A stretch of DNA of 13,948 nucleotides, taken from NCBI GenBank assembly GCA_900766645.1, contig CAAFWD010000134.1, positions 1 to 13,948 on the forward strand, in the 5' to 3' direction. Below the pieces are notes generated by a model. It was not told the DNA's origin. It worked only from the letters and a program-made list of their open reading frames with translations, and made no database searches. Below, one piece after another: positions 7,429-13,922 of the stretch (positions are counted from its first letter, which is position 1; every line of letters starts with the position of its first letter). The DNA comes from an uncultured Cetobacterium sp. (GTDB lineage Bacteria > Fusobacteriota > Fusobacteriia > Fusobacteriales > Fusobacteriaceae). Position numbers and translations under genes: made by a program.

Positions 7429-7457
7429 AGTATATCATACCTTTTTTATTTTTACAA
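7429..7457 (-). promoter_or_regulatory. Promoter of the pyr operon
   Basis: On the minus strand TTGTAA (7452-7457) is followed after 17 bases by TATACT (7429-7434). Transcription would begin near 7421-7424 and first produce a leader of about 195 bases with the leader ORF and attenuator before pyrB. It starts only about ten bases beyond the stop of the upstream class V PLP enzyme gene. Confidence 0.7.
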
Positions 7458-7466
7458 GTTTTTTTA

Positions 7467-8594
7467 TTAAATTTGCTCCAATATCTCTTTTAAAGAAATA
7501 ATTATATAATCTATCTCCTTAATTTTATTAAAATATCCAAATGAAAACCTTGTAGTTCCATCTTCATATGTACCTATAATTTTATGAGCTCTTGGTGCAC
7601 AGTGAAATCCAGGTCTAACCATTATTCCAAACTCTTCGTCTAAAATAGATGCTAAATCTCCTGAAGATATTCCTTCAATTGTTATACTAACTACTGGCCC
7701 TTGATTTTCAGTAAAACTTTTATAAACTTTTATTTTTTTTAATTTCTCGATCTCATCTATAAAATATTTTATAAGTTGATTTTCATGCTCTTCTATATTT
7801 TTTATTCCCACTGATTCTATAAAATCTATTCCTGCTCCTAAACTTATTATTCCTGGAGTATTTAACGTCCCTGCCTCCAATAACTCTGGCATTTCTAATG
7901 GCTGTCTCTCATATTTAGAGTAACTTCCTGTTCCCCCTTCTAAAAGTGGTTTTATACTAAGTCCATCTTTTATACAGATAGCTCCAATCCCTTGAATTCC
8001 AAAAAGTGATTTATGCCCTGTTAAACATAGTATATCTATATTTTGTTTCATCATATCAATTTTTTTATAACCTGCACTTTGAGACCCATCAACTATAAAT
8101 AACAAATCATGTTTTTTACATATCTCTCCTATTTTTTCTAAATTCTGAACTGTTCCATTTACATTTGAAATATGATTTATAATAACTGCTTGTGTATTCT
8201 CCTTTATTAGTTCCTCTATTTCATAATAAGTATTAACAAATGATAGTTCCACACCATGTTCATCTCTCAATGAAAACAATGGTCTTAATGTTGAGTTGTG
8301 CTCAAAATTTGTTGTTATTACATGTGCCTTATCCTTTATTGTCCCTTTAATAGCAAAATTCAAACTTTCTGTAGCATTAGCTGTAAATGCTATATTAAGA
8401 CTATTTTCTAATCCAATAAATTTTGCCAATTTTTCTCTAACTTTGTATATCTCTCTACTTATCTCCAGTGATTTTCTATATCCTGCTCTTCCTGGATTTC
8501 CATTTAATTCTCTTATAGCATAATTAACCCTCTCATAAACTTGTTCTGGTTTAGGAGAGCTTGTTGCTGAATTATCAAAATAATAATTATTCAT
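7467..8594 (-). CDS. Cysteine-desulfurase-family class V PLP enzyme
   Basis: 375 residues with the complete class V/SufS-like layout: YFDNSATSSPKP at the N terminus, H99 in FEHNS (stacks on PLP), D169 and Q172 in VDGSQSAG, and the Schiff-base lysine K195 in TGHKSLFG. It also has EAGTLNTPGI and a cysteine, C332, in RPGFHCAPRAHK, at the position of the persulfide-forming cysteine of SufS-type desulfurases, with R349 in TRFSFGYFN. It likely removes sulfur (or selenium) from cysteine-type substrates, but many relatives have unproved substrates. No suf or isc scaffold gene is adjacent, so a housekeeping Fe-S role is not supported by context. The start is an ATG with GAGGG about six bases before it. 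No clear terminator separates it from the pyr promoter, and no promoter is seen in the 53 bases before it. Confidence 0.88.
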   Translation of the reverse strand: MNNYYFDNSATSSPKPEQVYERVNYAIRELNGNPGRAGYRKSLEISREIYKVREKLAKFIGLENSLNIAFTANATESLNFAIKGTIKDKAHVITTNFEHNSTLRPLFSLRDEHGVELSFVNTYYEIEELIKENTQAVIINHISNVNGTVQNLEKIGEICKKHDLLFIVDGSQSAGYKKIDMMKQNIDILCLTGHKSLFGIQGIGAICIKDGLSIKPLLEGGTGSYSKYERQPLEMPELLEAGTLNTPGIISLGAGIDFIESVGIKNIEEHENQLIKYFIDEIEKLKKIKVYKSFTENQGPVVSITIEGISSGDLASILDEEFGIMVRPGFHCAPRAHKIIGTYEDGTTRFSFGYFNKIKEIDYIIISLKEILEQI

Positions 8595-8610
8595 ATTTTC
8601 CCTCTTTTCA

Positions 8611-8641
8611 AAAAATAATAAAGAGAGGATTTCTCCTCTCT
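8611..8641 (-). terminator. Hairpin terminator after the Na/Pi cotransporter gene
   Basis: AGAGAGGA (8622-8629) and TCCTCTCT (8634-8641) form an 8-bp stem with a 4-base loop. In the minus-strand transcript it is followed by a U-rich but interrupted tail (TTATTATTTTTT). It lies between the cotransporter stop (8648) and the class V enzyme start, where no separate promoter is evident, so it may only partly terminate. Confidence 0.6.
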
Positions 8642-8647
8642 CCTATC

Positions 8648-10279
8648 TTAGTTTATTTTTGCAAAAACTTCAACTATATTGTATAAATGATCTTTTATTC
8701 TTCTGTAGTTATTTAAAATATCCATGTACCCTGTACTTAACATAGCCGGCATTACATTTTCAGAAACATGCTCTAAGTGTTCTGCCCTTGCTCTTTTATA
8801 CTCTTCTTTTATATAGTTACATTTTTTTATTGTTCCAACAAATAAATCTTTATCTCTTAATTCATAAGCTCTATTAATATCATCAAATAACTCTTCTACA
8901 CTATTATGAAGATTATTTAATGTATTTCTTTTGTATTCATTTAATTCAATTCCATTATCTTGCATTTTCTTTAAAGTTTTAGCAATTCTTAATAAATAGT
9001 CACTTACTGTCTCATACTCATCACAAGTTTGTAAATTTTCTCTTGTTTCCTCAGTATTAGAATTATCTAAAGTACCATTTAAGATATGGAAGTTAACATC
9101 TGATATCTCTTTTTGATATATATCTAATTTATCTTCAATAGCTTCAATCTTTGTAACTTGCTGATCTATTTTCTCTCTTCCACCAAATACATTATCCAAT
9201 CTCATAAATATATTCTTTATTTGAGATCCCATTGCTAATATTTCTTTTTGAGTTTGCTCTACTACAACTGATGGCGTATCTACCATTAGTATGTCTAAAT
9301 GAGTTACTCTTTCTTTTGCAACTGGTGAATCAGGTTTAACTAGTTTGCATAGAAAGTTAGCCAAATATCCTATAAACGGTATAAAGAAACATACGTTAAC
9401 TATATTAAACATAGTGTGTGCTGTCGCAATTGCTGCTGTTATATTGTGCTCTGGATCTACGAAAGATTCTAAGAAGTGTAAATAGAATCTAAATATTGTT
9501 GTAGCCCAAATTACCCCAGTAATGTTGATTATTGTATGTGCATATGCCGCTCTCTTTGCATTTGCTGTTCCGTTTAAAGATGCTAATAATGCTGTAATAG
9601 TAGTTCCAACATTTTCTCCTAAAACTAATGCTACTGCTGTAGGATAATCAATTAGTCCTTGAACTGCTAATGTTATTGTAATTCCTAATGTCGCTGATGA
9701 TGACTGAACAACTGCTGTCATTAAAGCTCCAACTGCTGCTGCTTTTAATACTCCAAAGTATGAATCAGCTGTAAAGGCATGGAATAATGATACAAATTCT
9801 GGCATTGATCTTAACGGTTTCAATCCATTACTCATTAACTCTAATCCGAAAAAGATTAATCCAAGTCCCATTATTGTCATTGCTCTTGTTCTAGCTTTTT
9901 CACTATTTAAGAACATTGTCGAAATTGCTGCTGCTCCTGCCATTGGAAGTCCATATTTTCCAATTTTTAAAACTAGAATCCAACCAGTTATTGTTGTTCC
10001 TATATTAGCTCCTAATATAACTCCTAAAGCTTGTTTTAATGTTAATAGTGATGCATTAACGAATCCAATCGTCATAACAGTACTTACTGATGATGACTGA
10101 ACTAAAGCTGTTACAAATACTCCCATTGCTATTGCCATAAAACGATTTGTCGTTAACATAGCTAGGATTTTTTTCAGCCTCTCTCCTGCCATTTTCTGCA
10201 TTCCTTTAGACATGTTCTCCATTCCGTATAGGAATAATCCCAGTCCACCTAGAACTTTAAAAAAGATATCTAAGTACAT
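8648..10279 (-). CDS. Na+/phosphate cotransporter family protein with PhoU-like C-terminal domain
   Basis: 543 residues, a normal length for the bacterial Na/Pi cotransporter (NptA/YjbB) family. The first ~315 residues are hydrophobic and contain the family's inverted duplication: QSSS at 61-64 with GANIGTT at 90-96, and again QSSS at 192-195 with GENVGTT at 221-227. Paired QSSS and G-x-N-x-GTT motifs form the substrate and sodium site in this superfamily. Residues ~330-543 are soluble, charged and helical, resembling the PhoU-like domain common in these proteins. It is predicted to sit in the inner membrane and move phosphate with sodium; direction is not determined. The ATG start follows AGGAGG at good spacing. 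It has its own promoter about 60 bases upstream; no Pho-box-like repeat was recognised. Confidence 0.93.
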   Translation of the reverse strand: MYLDIFFKVLGGLGLFLYGMENMSKGMQKMAGERLKKILAMLTTNRFMAIAMGVFVTALVQSSSVSTVMTIGFVNASLLTLKQALGVILGANIGTTITGWILVLKIGKYGLPMAGAAAISTMFLNSEKARTRAMTIMGLGLIFFGLELMSNGLKPLRSMPEFVSLFHAFTADSYFGVLKAAAVGALMTAVVQSSSATLGITITLAVQGLIDYPTAVALVLGENVGTTITALLASLNGTANAKRAAYAHTIINITGVIWATTIFRFYLHFLESFVDPEHNITAAIATAHTMFNIVNVCFFIPFIGYLANFLCKLVKPDSPVAKERVTHLDILMVDTPSVVVEQTQKEILAMGSQIKNIFMRLDNVFGGREKIDQQVTKIEAIEDKLDIYQKEISDVNFHILNGTLDNSNTEETRENLQTCDEYETVSDYLLRIAKTLKKMQDNGIELNEYKRNTLNNLHNSVEELFDDINRAYELRDKDLFVGTIKKCNYIKEEYKRARAEHLEHVSENVMPAMLSTGYMDILNNYRRIKDHLYNIVEVFAKIN

Positions 10280-10339
10280 TTTTCCTCCTGATTAATTAAT
10301 ATTTAAAGTTGTTTAATATACATTCTCAAACCATTTATG

Positions 10340-10368
10340 ATTCTAACATGTATTTCAGCAAATGTAAA
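10340..10368 (-). promoter_or_regulatory. Extended -10 promoter of the Na/Pi cotransporter gene
   Basis: On the minus strand TTTACA (10363-10368), 17 bases, then TAGAAT (10340-10345), with TG one base before the -10 hexamer. Each hexamer matches consensus at five of six positions. The 5' untranslated region would be about 55 bases. Confidence 0.7.
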
Positions 10369-10559
10369 ATAAAAAACCATTTTTTAACTCACTTTTTACA
10401 CAATTTTAACATTGGGCTTTAACCCTACAATTTATCTAATAGACCAGTGTTTATTTCTCATAAATCACCTGTACTGTATTTAAACTTATTTTTTTAATAT
10501 CTTTTTTTCTAACTATTTTGTATTATTTTTTCTATCAGAATTTATCATTTCCTTTAAAT
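10369..10559. other. AT-rich spacer with no recognised gene
   Basis: Part of the 318-base gap 10280-10597. It lies between the cotransporter promoter and the symporter terminator. I see no convincing ORF, RNA gene or repeat. A weak bulged inverted repeat (ATTGGG.../CCCTACAAT, near 10411-10431) and an A6-CCA-T6 palindrome (10371-10385) are the only structure. The stretch is long for this compact region, so upstream regulatory sites are possible. Confidence 0.5.
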
Positions 10560-10593
10560 AAAAAAACCAAAGGGAAGCCCCTTTGGTTTTTTT
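10560..10593 (-). terminator. Intrinsic terminator of the symporter gene
   Basis: CCAAAGGG (10567-10574) pairs with CCCTTTGG (10579-10586) around a 4-base loop. The flanking A-run and T-run extend the stem to about 14-15 bp and supply a U-run in the minus-strand transcript. It lies just after the symporter stop codon at 10598. Confidence 0.92.
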
Positions 10594-10597
10594 TATA

Positions 10598-11788
10598 TTA
10601 AATATTTTCTACCATATTTTTTTCTTTCTCTAATTTAAATCCTGCTACCTTATTTACTATAATTGCAATTGCTCCATCTCCAGTAACATTACATGCTGTT
10701 CCAAAACTATCTTGTGCTAAATATAATGCTATCATCAATGATGTTAATGTTGGTGGGAATCCCAACATTGTCTCTATTATTCCTAAAGCTGCCATAACTG
10801 CTCCTCCTGGAACTCCTGGTGCTGCAACCATAGTTACTCCTAACATTAAAATAAATCCAAACATTGTACCAAAACTAATAGTCATTCCATTTAACATCAT
10901 AACGGCCATAGCACAACTTACTAATGTTATTGTACTTCCTGATAAATGTATTGTCGCACATAACGGAACTACAAACTCTGCTATTCCTGTATTTACACCA
11001 TTTTCTCTAGTTTGATTTAAAGTCACTGGAATTGTTGCTGCTGAAGACTGTGTCCCTATTGCAGTAAAATATGCTGGCAACATATTCTTTAATAGTGTAA
11101 ATGGATTTTTTCCAGATAATGTTCCTGCAATTGTATACTGAATTATCAAAATAGATAAATGTAATATTATTATTACAGCGAACACTTTAGAAAATACTGC
11201 TAGGATTGTAGCTACTTGACCTGCATAAGTCATATTAGCAAAAATACCAGCAATATGCAGTGGTAAAAATGGTATTATTATATTTTTTATTACACCCTCA
11301 ACTATTGTTTGAAATTCATTCATTACATTTTTTATAGCATTCCCCTTTACTATCGCAATTCCTATTCCTATCATAAATGCCATTAATAATGCTGTCATTA
11401 CGTCCATTATAGGCGGCATATTTATTGTTAAATATCCAGGTAATGTTGCATGCTCAGGATTTGTTGCTTCTGCTAAACTTAATCCATTTAACAATTTTTT
11501 AAATAATACTGAGTTTACGAAATATGCAAATGATCCTGATACAACAGTTGATGTATATGCTATTGCTGTTGTAATTCCTAATAACTTTCCTGCTCCAGTT
11601 CCTAGCTCTCCTATCCCTGGTGCAACAAATCCTATTATGATTAATGGAATTGCAAATTTTAAAAAGTTTCCAAAAATTCCATTAAATGTTGCTAAAACTC
11701 TTACAGGAACTTCCATTCCTAGCATCCCTATTCCTATTCCTATTAGAATTGCTAGAATTAGTTTTGGTAAAAGACCTAATTTTTTCAT
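10598..11788 (-). CDS. Dicarboxylate/amino acid:cation symporter (DAACS family)
   Basis: 396 residues, hydrophobic throughout, the usual length of the glutamate-transporter-fold (SDF) family. Family motifs: TQSSAATIPVTL at 246-257 (first re-entrant hairpin tip), APGVPGG at 323-329 (second hairpin), and QDSFGTACNVTGDG at 359-372, the core sodium/substrate motif on TM8 (N367 and D371 match the conserved N and D of NVTGD). By alignment to the archaeal aspartate transporter, the arginine that binds a side-chain carboxylate is replaced by G363, so glutamate or aspartate are less likely substrates than a neutral amino acid or another solute. It is an inner-membrane transporter driven by Na+ or H+. 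The ATG start follows GGGAGG at eight to nine bases. It is divergent from hflX, with a palindrome over its -10 region. Confidence 0.92.
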   Translation of the reverse strand: MKKLGLLPKLILAILIGIGIGMLGMEVPVRVLATFNGIFGNFLKFAIPLIIIGFVAPGIGELGTGAGKLLGITTAIAYTSTVVSGSFAYFVNSVLFKKLLNGLSLAEATNPEHATLPGYLTINMPPIMDVMTALLMAFMIGIGIAIVKGNAIKNVMNEFQTIVEGVIKNIIIPFLPLHIAGIFANMTYAGQVATILAVFSKVFAVIIILHLSILIIQYTIAGTLSGKNPFTLLKNMLPAYFTAIGTQSSAATIPVTLNQTRENGVNTGIAEFVVPLCATIHLSGSTITLVSCAMAVMMLNGMTISFGTMFGFILMLGVTMVAAPGVPGGAVMAALGIIETMLGFPPTLTSLMIALYLAQDSFGTACNVTGDGAIAIIVNKVAGFKLEKEKNMVENI

Positions 11789-11823
11789 AACACTTCCTCC
11801 CGATTTTATTAAAAGTAAAATTA

Positions 11824-11844
11824 TTATAGTATTTAATACTATAT
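11824..11844 (-). promoter_or_regulatory. Candidate -10 box and operator palindrome of the symporter gene
   Basis: TATAGTATTTAATACTATA (11826-11844) is a perfect 9+1+9 inverted repeat. It overlaps a consensus minus-strand -10 hexamer, TATAAT (11824-11829). The -35 region at the right distance is poor (TTACAA or ATTACA). A dimeric regulator bound here would control the symporter; hflX is about 80 bases further away. The regulator is not identifiable from the window. Confidence 0.45.
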
Positions 11845-11888
11845 TTGTAATCCAAAATCAAATTTTTTTTCTCAATAATTTAATAGGT

Positions 11889-11917
11889 TTGTATTTTTTT
11901 GTTATATATAGTAAAAT
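11889..11917 (+). promoter_or_regulatory. Candidate hflX promoter
   Basis: TTGTAT (11889-11894), 17 bases, TAAAAT (11912-11917), giving a leader of about 24 bases before the hflX ATG. The surrounding DNA is so AT-rich that chance matches are common. Confidence 0.45.
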
Positions 11918-11947
11918 TAAAATAAAAATTGTTTGAGGAAGTGAAAT

Positions 11948-13741
11948 ATGATTAAAGGTAATGTTGAAGGAGTTAGAGATTCCATTCTTGCTGAACTTGA
12001 AAATATTTATAGTATGAATGTTGAAAAAGGTAAGTTGGTTAATCGTGAAATAATTGCTTTAATTTCAGATATAACAAGAGTTATTAATCGTGAAATAAGT
12101 GTATCTGTGGATAGAAGAGGTAGAGTTTTAGAGGTTGCTATTGGTGATAGTAACAGTGTTGAACTTCCTATTCTAGACCTTTCAAGTAAAAAATTAAGTG
12201 GAGTTAAGGTTATCCACACTCATCCAGGTGGATATTCAAAACTTTCTATGATAGATATATCTGCTCTTTTAAAATTAAAATTAGATGCTATCTTAGCCAT
12301 AGGTGTTGGTGAAAATGAAATTACTGGAATCAATATTGGTTATTGTAAAGTTAAAGACCAAGAGCTTACTTATGAAGAAATTGAAAATCTTTCAATTGAA
12401 AAAGTTTTAAATGTTGATTACATGGAAAAAGTTTTAAATGTTGAAAGTGAACTTAAAAAAAATGATGTTGTTGAAGATGATAGTGAACATGCTATAATTG
12501 TTGGTGTTGATTCTGAAGAAAGCTTAGATGAATTAGAAGAGCTTGCTAAAGCCTGCGATGTTTCTGTTTCTGGGAGAATTTTTCAAAAAATTAAAAGAAT
12601 AGATAATATTTTCTATATTGGTAGTGGTAAAGTTAGAGAACTAGCTATGCTTAGACAAATTAAAAATGCTAACCTTATAATTTTTGACGAGGAACTTAGT
12701 GGAATACAAATAAAACATTTGGAAGCTGTTACTGGATGTAAAGTTATTGATAGAACTATTCTTATTCTAGAAATATTTGCTAGAAGAGCTAGAACTAGAG
12801 AAGCTAAAATTCAAGTTGAGTTAGCCCAATTAAAATATAGAAGTCATAGACTAATTGGTCTAGGTAGCGTTATGTCTAGAACTGGTGGTGGGATCGGTAC
12901 AAAAGGACCTGGAGAGAAAAAATTAGAAATTGATAGAAGAAGAATTAAAGATGAAATTCATGCTTTAAAACAAGAACTTGAAAAAATAAAAAAAGTGAGA
13001 GCTTTACAAAGAACTAAAAGAGAAGGTTCTGGTATTCCAAGAGTTTCTTTAGTTGGATATACCAACGTAGGAAAATCTACTTTAAGAAACCTTTTAGTTG
13101 AAATGTATCCAAGTGATAATACTGTAAAAAAAGATGCCGTCTTTGCTGAAAATATGCTTTTTGCTACTTTAGATGCTACCACAAGAACTATGATTTTACC
13201 AGATAAAAGAATGGCAGCTTTGACTGATACTGTTGGATTTGTTAGAAAGTTACCTCATGATTTAGTAGAAGCATTTAAATCAACCTTAGAAGAAGTTATT
13301 TTTTCAGATCTTTTAGTTCACTTAGTTGATACCTCTAGCGATACGGTAGTTCAACAAATTAAATCAGTTGAAAATGTTCTAACTGAACTTGGAGCTATTG
13401 ATAAGCCAACTATTTTAGCTCTTAATAAATGCGATGTTGCAACTCAAGAACAAATAGAAAGATTAAAAGAATTATTCCCTAATGTTATAACTGTTGAAAT
13501 TAGTGCAAAAAATCAAGTTAACATTGATGGGTTAATGGATAAAGTTATTGAGTATCTTCCTAGAACTTTAAAAAGAGTTGAATTTTTAGTTCCTTATTCT
13601 GAAAGTTCAATTAATGCATATCTTCATAGAAATGCCATTTTAGAAGATGAATCTTATGAAGCTGATGGTACAAAAATTATTGCAACTGTTAGTGATGAAG
13701 TTTATAACAAATGTTCTCAATTTATAGTTCAAGAACTTTAA
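11948..13741 (+). CDS. hflX: HflX ribosome-associated GTPase with long N-terminal JAMM-like extension
   Basis: 597 residues, about 170-180 longer than E. coli HflX. HflX binds the 50S subunit and splits stalled ribosomes under stress. Residues ~180-345 are the HflX domain: GSGKVREL (225-232), DEELSGIQIKHLE (247-259), then FARRARTREAKIQVELAQL and the glycine-rich RTGGGIGTKGPGEKKLE (311-327). The GTPase follows: G1 GYTNVGKST (370-378), G3 DTVGF (427-431), G4 NKCD (493-496), G5 SA (519-520). The extra N-terminal part (1-~135) contains HTHPGGYSKLSMID (90-103), an H-x-H-P-x6-S-x-x-D pattern as in JAMM/RadC-type domains, and E49 in NREISVSVD is a candidate fourth site. Similar extended HflX proteins occur in clostridia, as I recall. 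Residues ~136-180 form an acidic linker with a 9-codon duplication. The ATG start follows GAGGAAGTG. It has its own terminator. Confidence 0.94.
   Translation: MIKGNVEGVRDSILAELENIYSMNVEKGKLVNREIIALISDITRVINREISVSVDRRGRVLEVAIGDSNSVELPILDLSSKKLSGVKVIHTHPGGYSKLSMIDISALLKLKLDAILAIGVGENEITGINIGYCKVKDQELTYEEIENLSIEKVLNVDYMEKVLNVESELKKNDVVEDDSEHAIIVGVDSEESLDELEELAKACDVSVSGRIFQKIKRIDNIFYIGSGKVRELAMLRQIKNANLIIFDEELSGIQIKHLEAVTGCKVIDRTILILEIFARRARTREAKIQVELAQLKYRSHRLIGLGSVMSRTGGGIGTKGPGEKKLEIDRRRIKDEIHALKQELEKIKKVRALQRTKREGSGIPRVSLVGYTNVGKSTLRNLLVEMYPSDNTVKKDAVFAENMLFATLDATTRTMILPDKRMAALTDTVGFVRKLPHDLVEAFKSTLEEVIFSDLLVHLVDTSSDTVVQQIKSVENVLTELGAIDKPTILALNKCDVATQEQIERLKELFPNVITVEISAKNQVNIDGLMDKVIEYLPRTLKRVEFLVPYSESSINAYLHRNAILEDESYEADGTKIIATVSDEVYNKCSQFIVQEL
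12398..12444 (+). repeat. Short tandem duplication inside the hflX linker
   Basis: The 20-base sequence GAAAAAGTTTTAAATGTTGA occurs at 12398-12417 and again at 12425-12444, a period of 27 bases (9 codons). It encodes EKVLNV twice (151-156 and 160-165) in the linker between the N-terminal extension and the HflX domain, and keeps the frame. Confidence 0.85.
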
Positions 13742-13742
13742 G

Positions 13743-13774
13743 AAATAAAGGCAAATATTTGCCTTTATTTTTTT
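13743..13774 (+). terminator. Intrinsic terminator of hflX
   Basis: A perfect palindrome from 13743 to 13770 (AAATAAAGGCAA pairs with TTGCCTTTATTT, loop ATAT) is followed by TTTT. It begins right after the hflX stop codon. GC content of the stem is low but the stem is 12 bp with no mismatch. Confidence 0.85.
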
Positions 13775-13794
13775 ATATTTTTTAAAAAACTTTG

Positions 13795-13823
13795 TTGACA
13801 TTTTTTTTGAACTATGATACTAT
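13795..13823 (+). promoter_or_regulatory. Promoter of the tRNA cluster
   Basis: TTGACA (13795-13800) is a perfect -35. After 17 bases comes TACTAT (13818-13823), preceded by TG in the extended -10 position. Transcription would start about at the 5' end of tRNA-Gly (13833). Confidence 0.75.
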
Positions 13824-13832
13824 TATCTTGTT

Positions 13833-13908
13833 GCGGGAGTAGCTCAGTTGGTAGAGCGTCAGCCTTCCAAGGTGAATGTCGCGAGTTCGACCCTCGTCTC
13901 CCGCTCCA
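13833..13908 (+). tRNA. tRNA-Gly (anticodon TCC)
   Basis: 76 bases with encoded CCA. The acceptor stem GCGGGAG pairs with CTCCCGC, discriminator T. The D arm is GCTC-AGTTGGTA-GAGC, the anticodon loop CTTCCAA with anticodon TCC, the variable loop ATGTC, and the T arm GCGAG-TTCGACC-CTCGT (one G-U pair). In the anticodon stem, TCAGC faces GGTGA, which leaves a G-G opposition at positions 30-40; the other four pairs are standard. It reads GGA and, with wobble, other glycine codons. First gene of a tRNA run from the strong promoter just upstream. Confidence 0.93.
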
Positions 13909-13922
13909 AAATAATTCTAACC

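Noticed and set aside
10371..10385. A6-CCA-T6 palindrome as a terminator
   Set aside because: There is no G-C core in the stem and it lies upstream of the cotransporter promoter with no gene ending there.
11637..11936. 99-codon + strand ORF antisense to the start of the symporter gene
   Set aside because: Most of it is the complement of a well-supported membrane protein. It has no clear ribosome-binding site and its composition is low-complexity Ile/Lys/Phe, as expected for a shadow frame.
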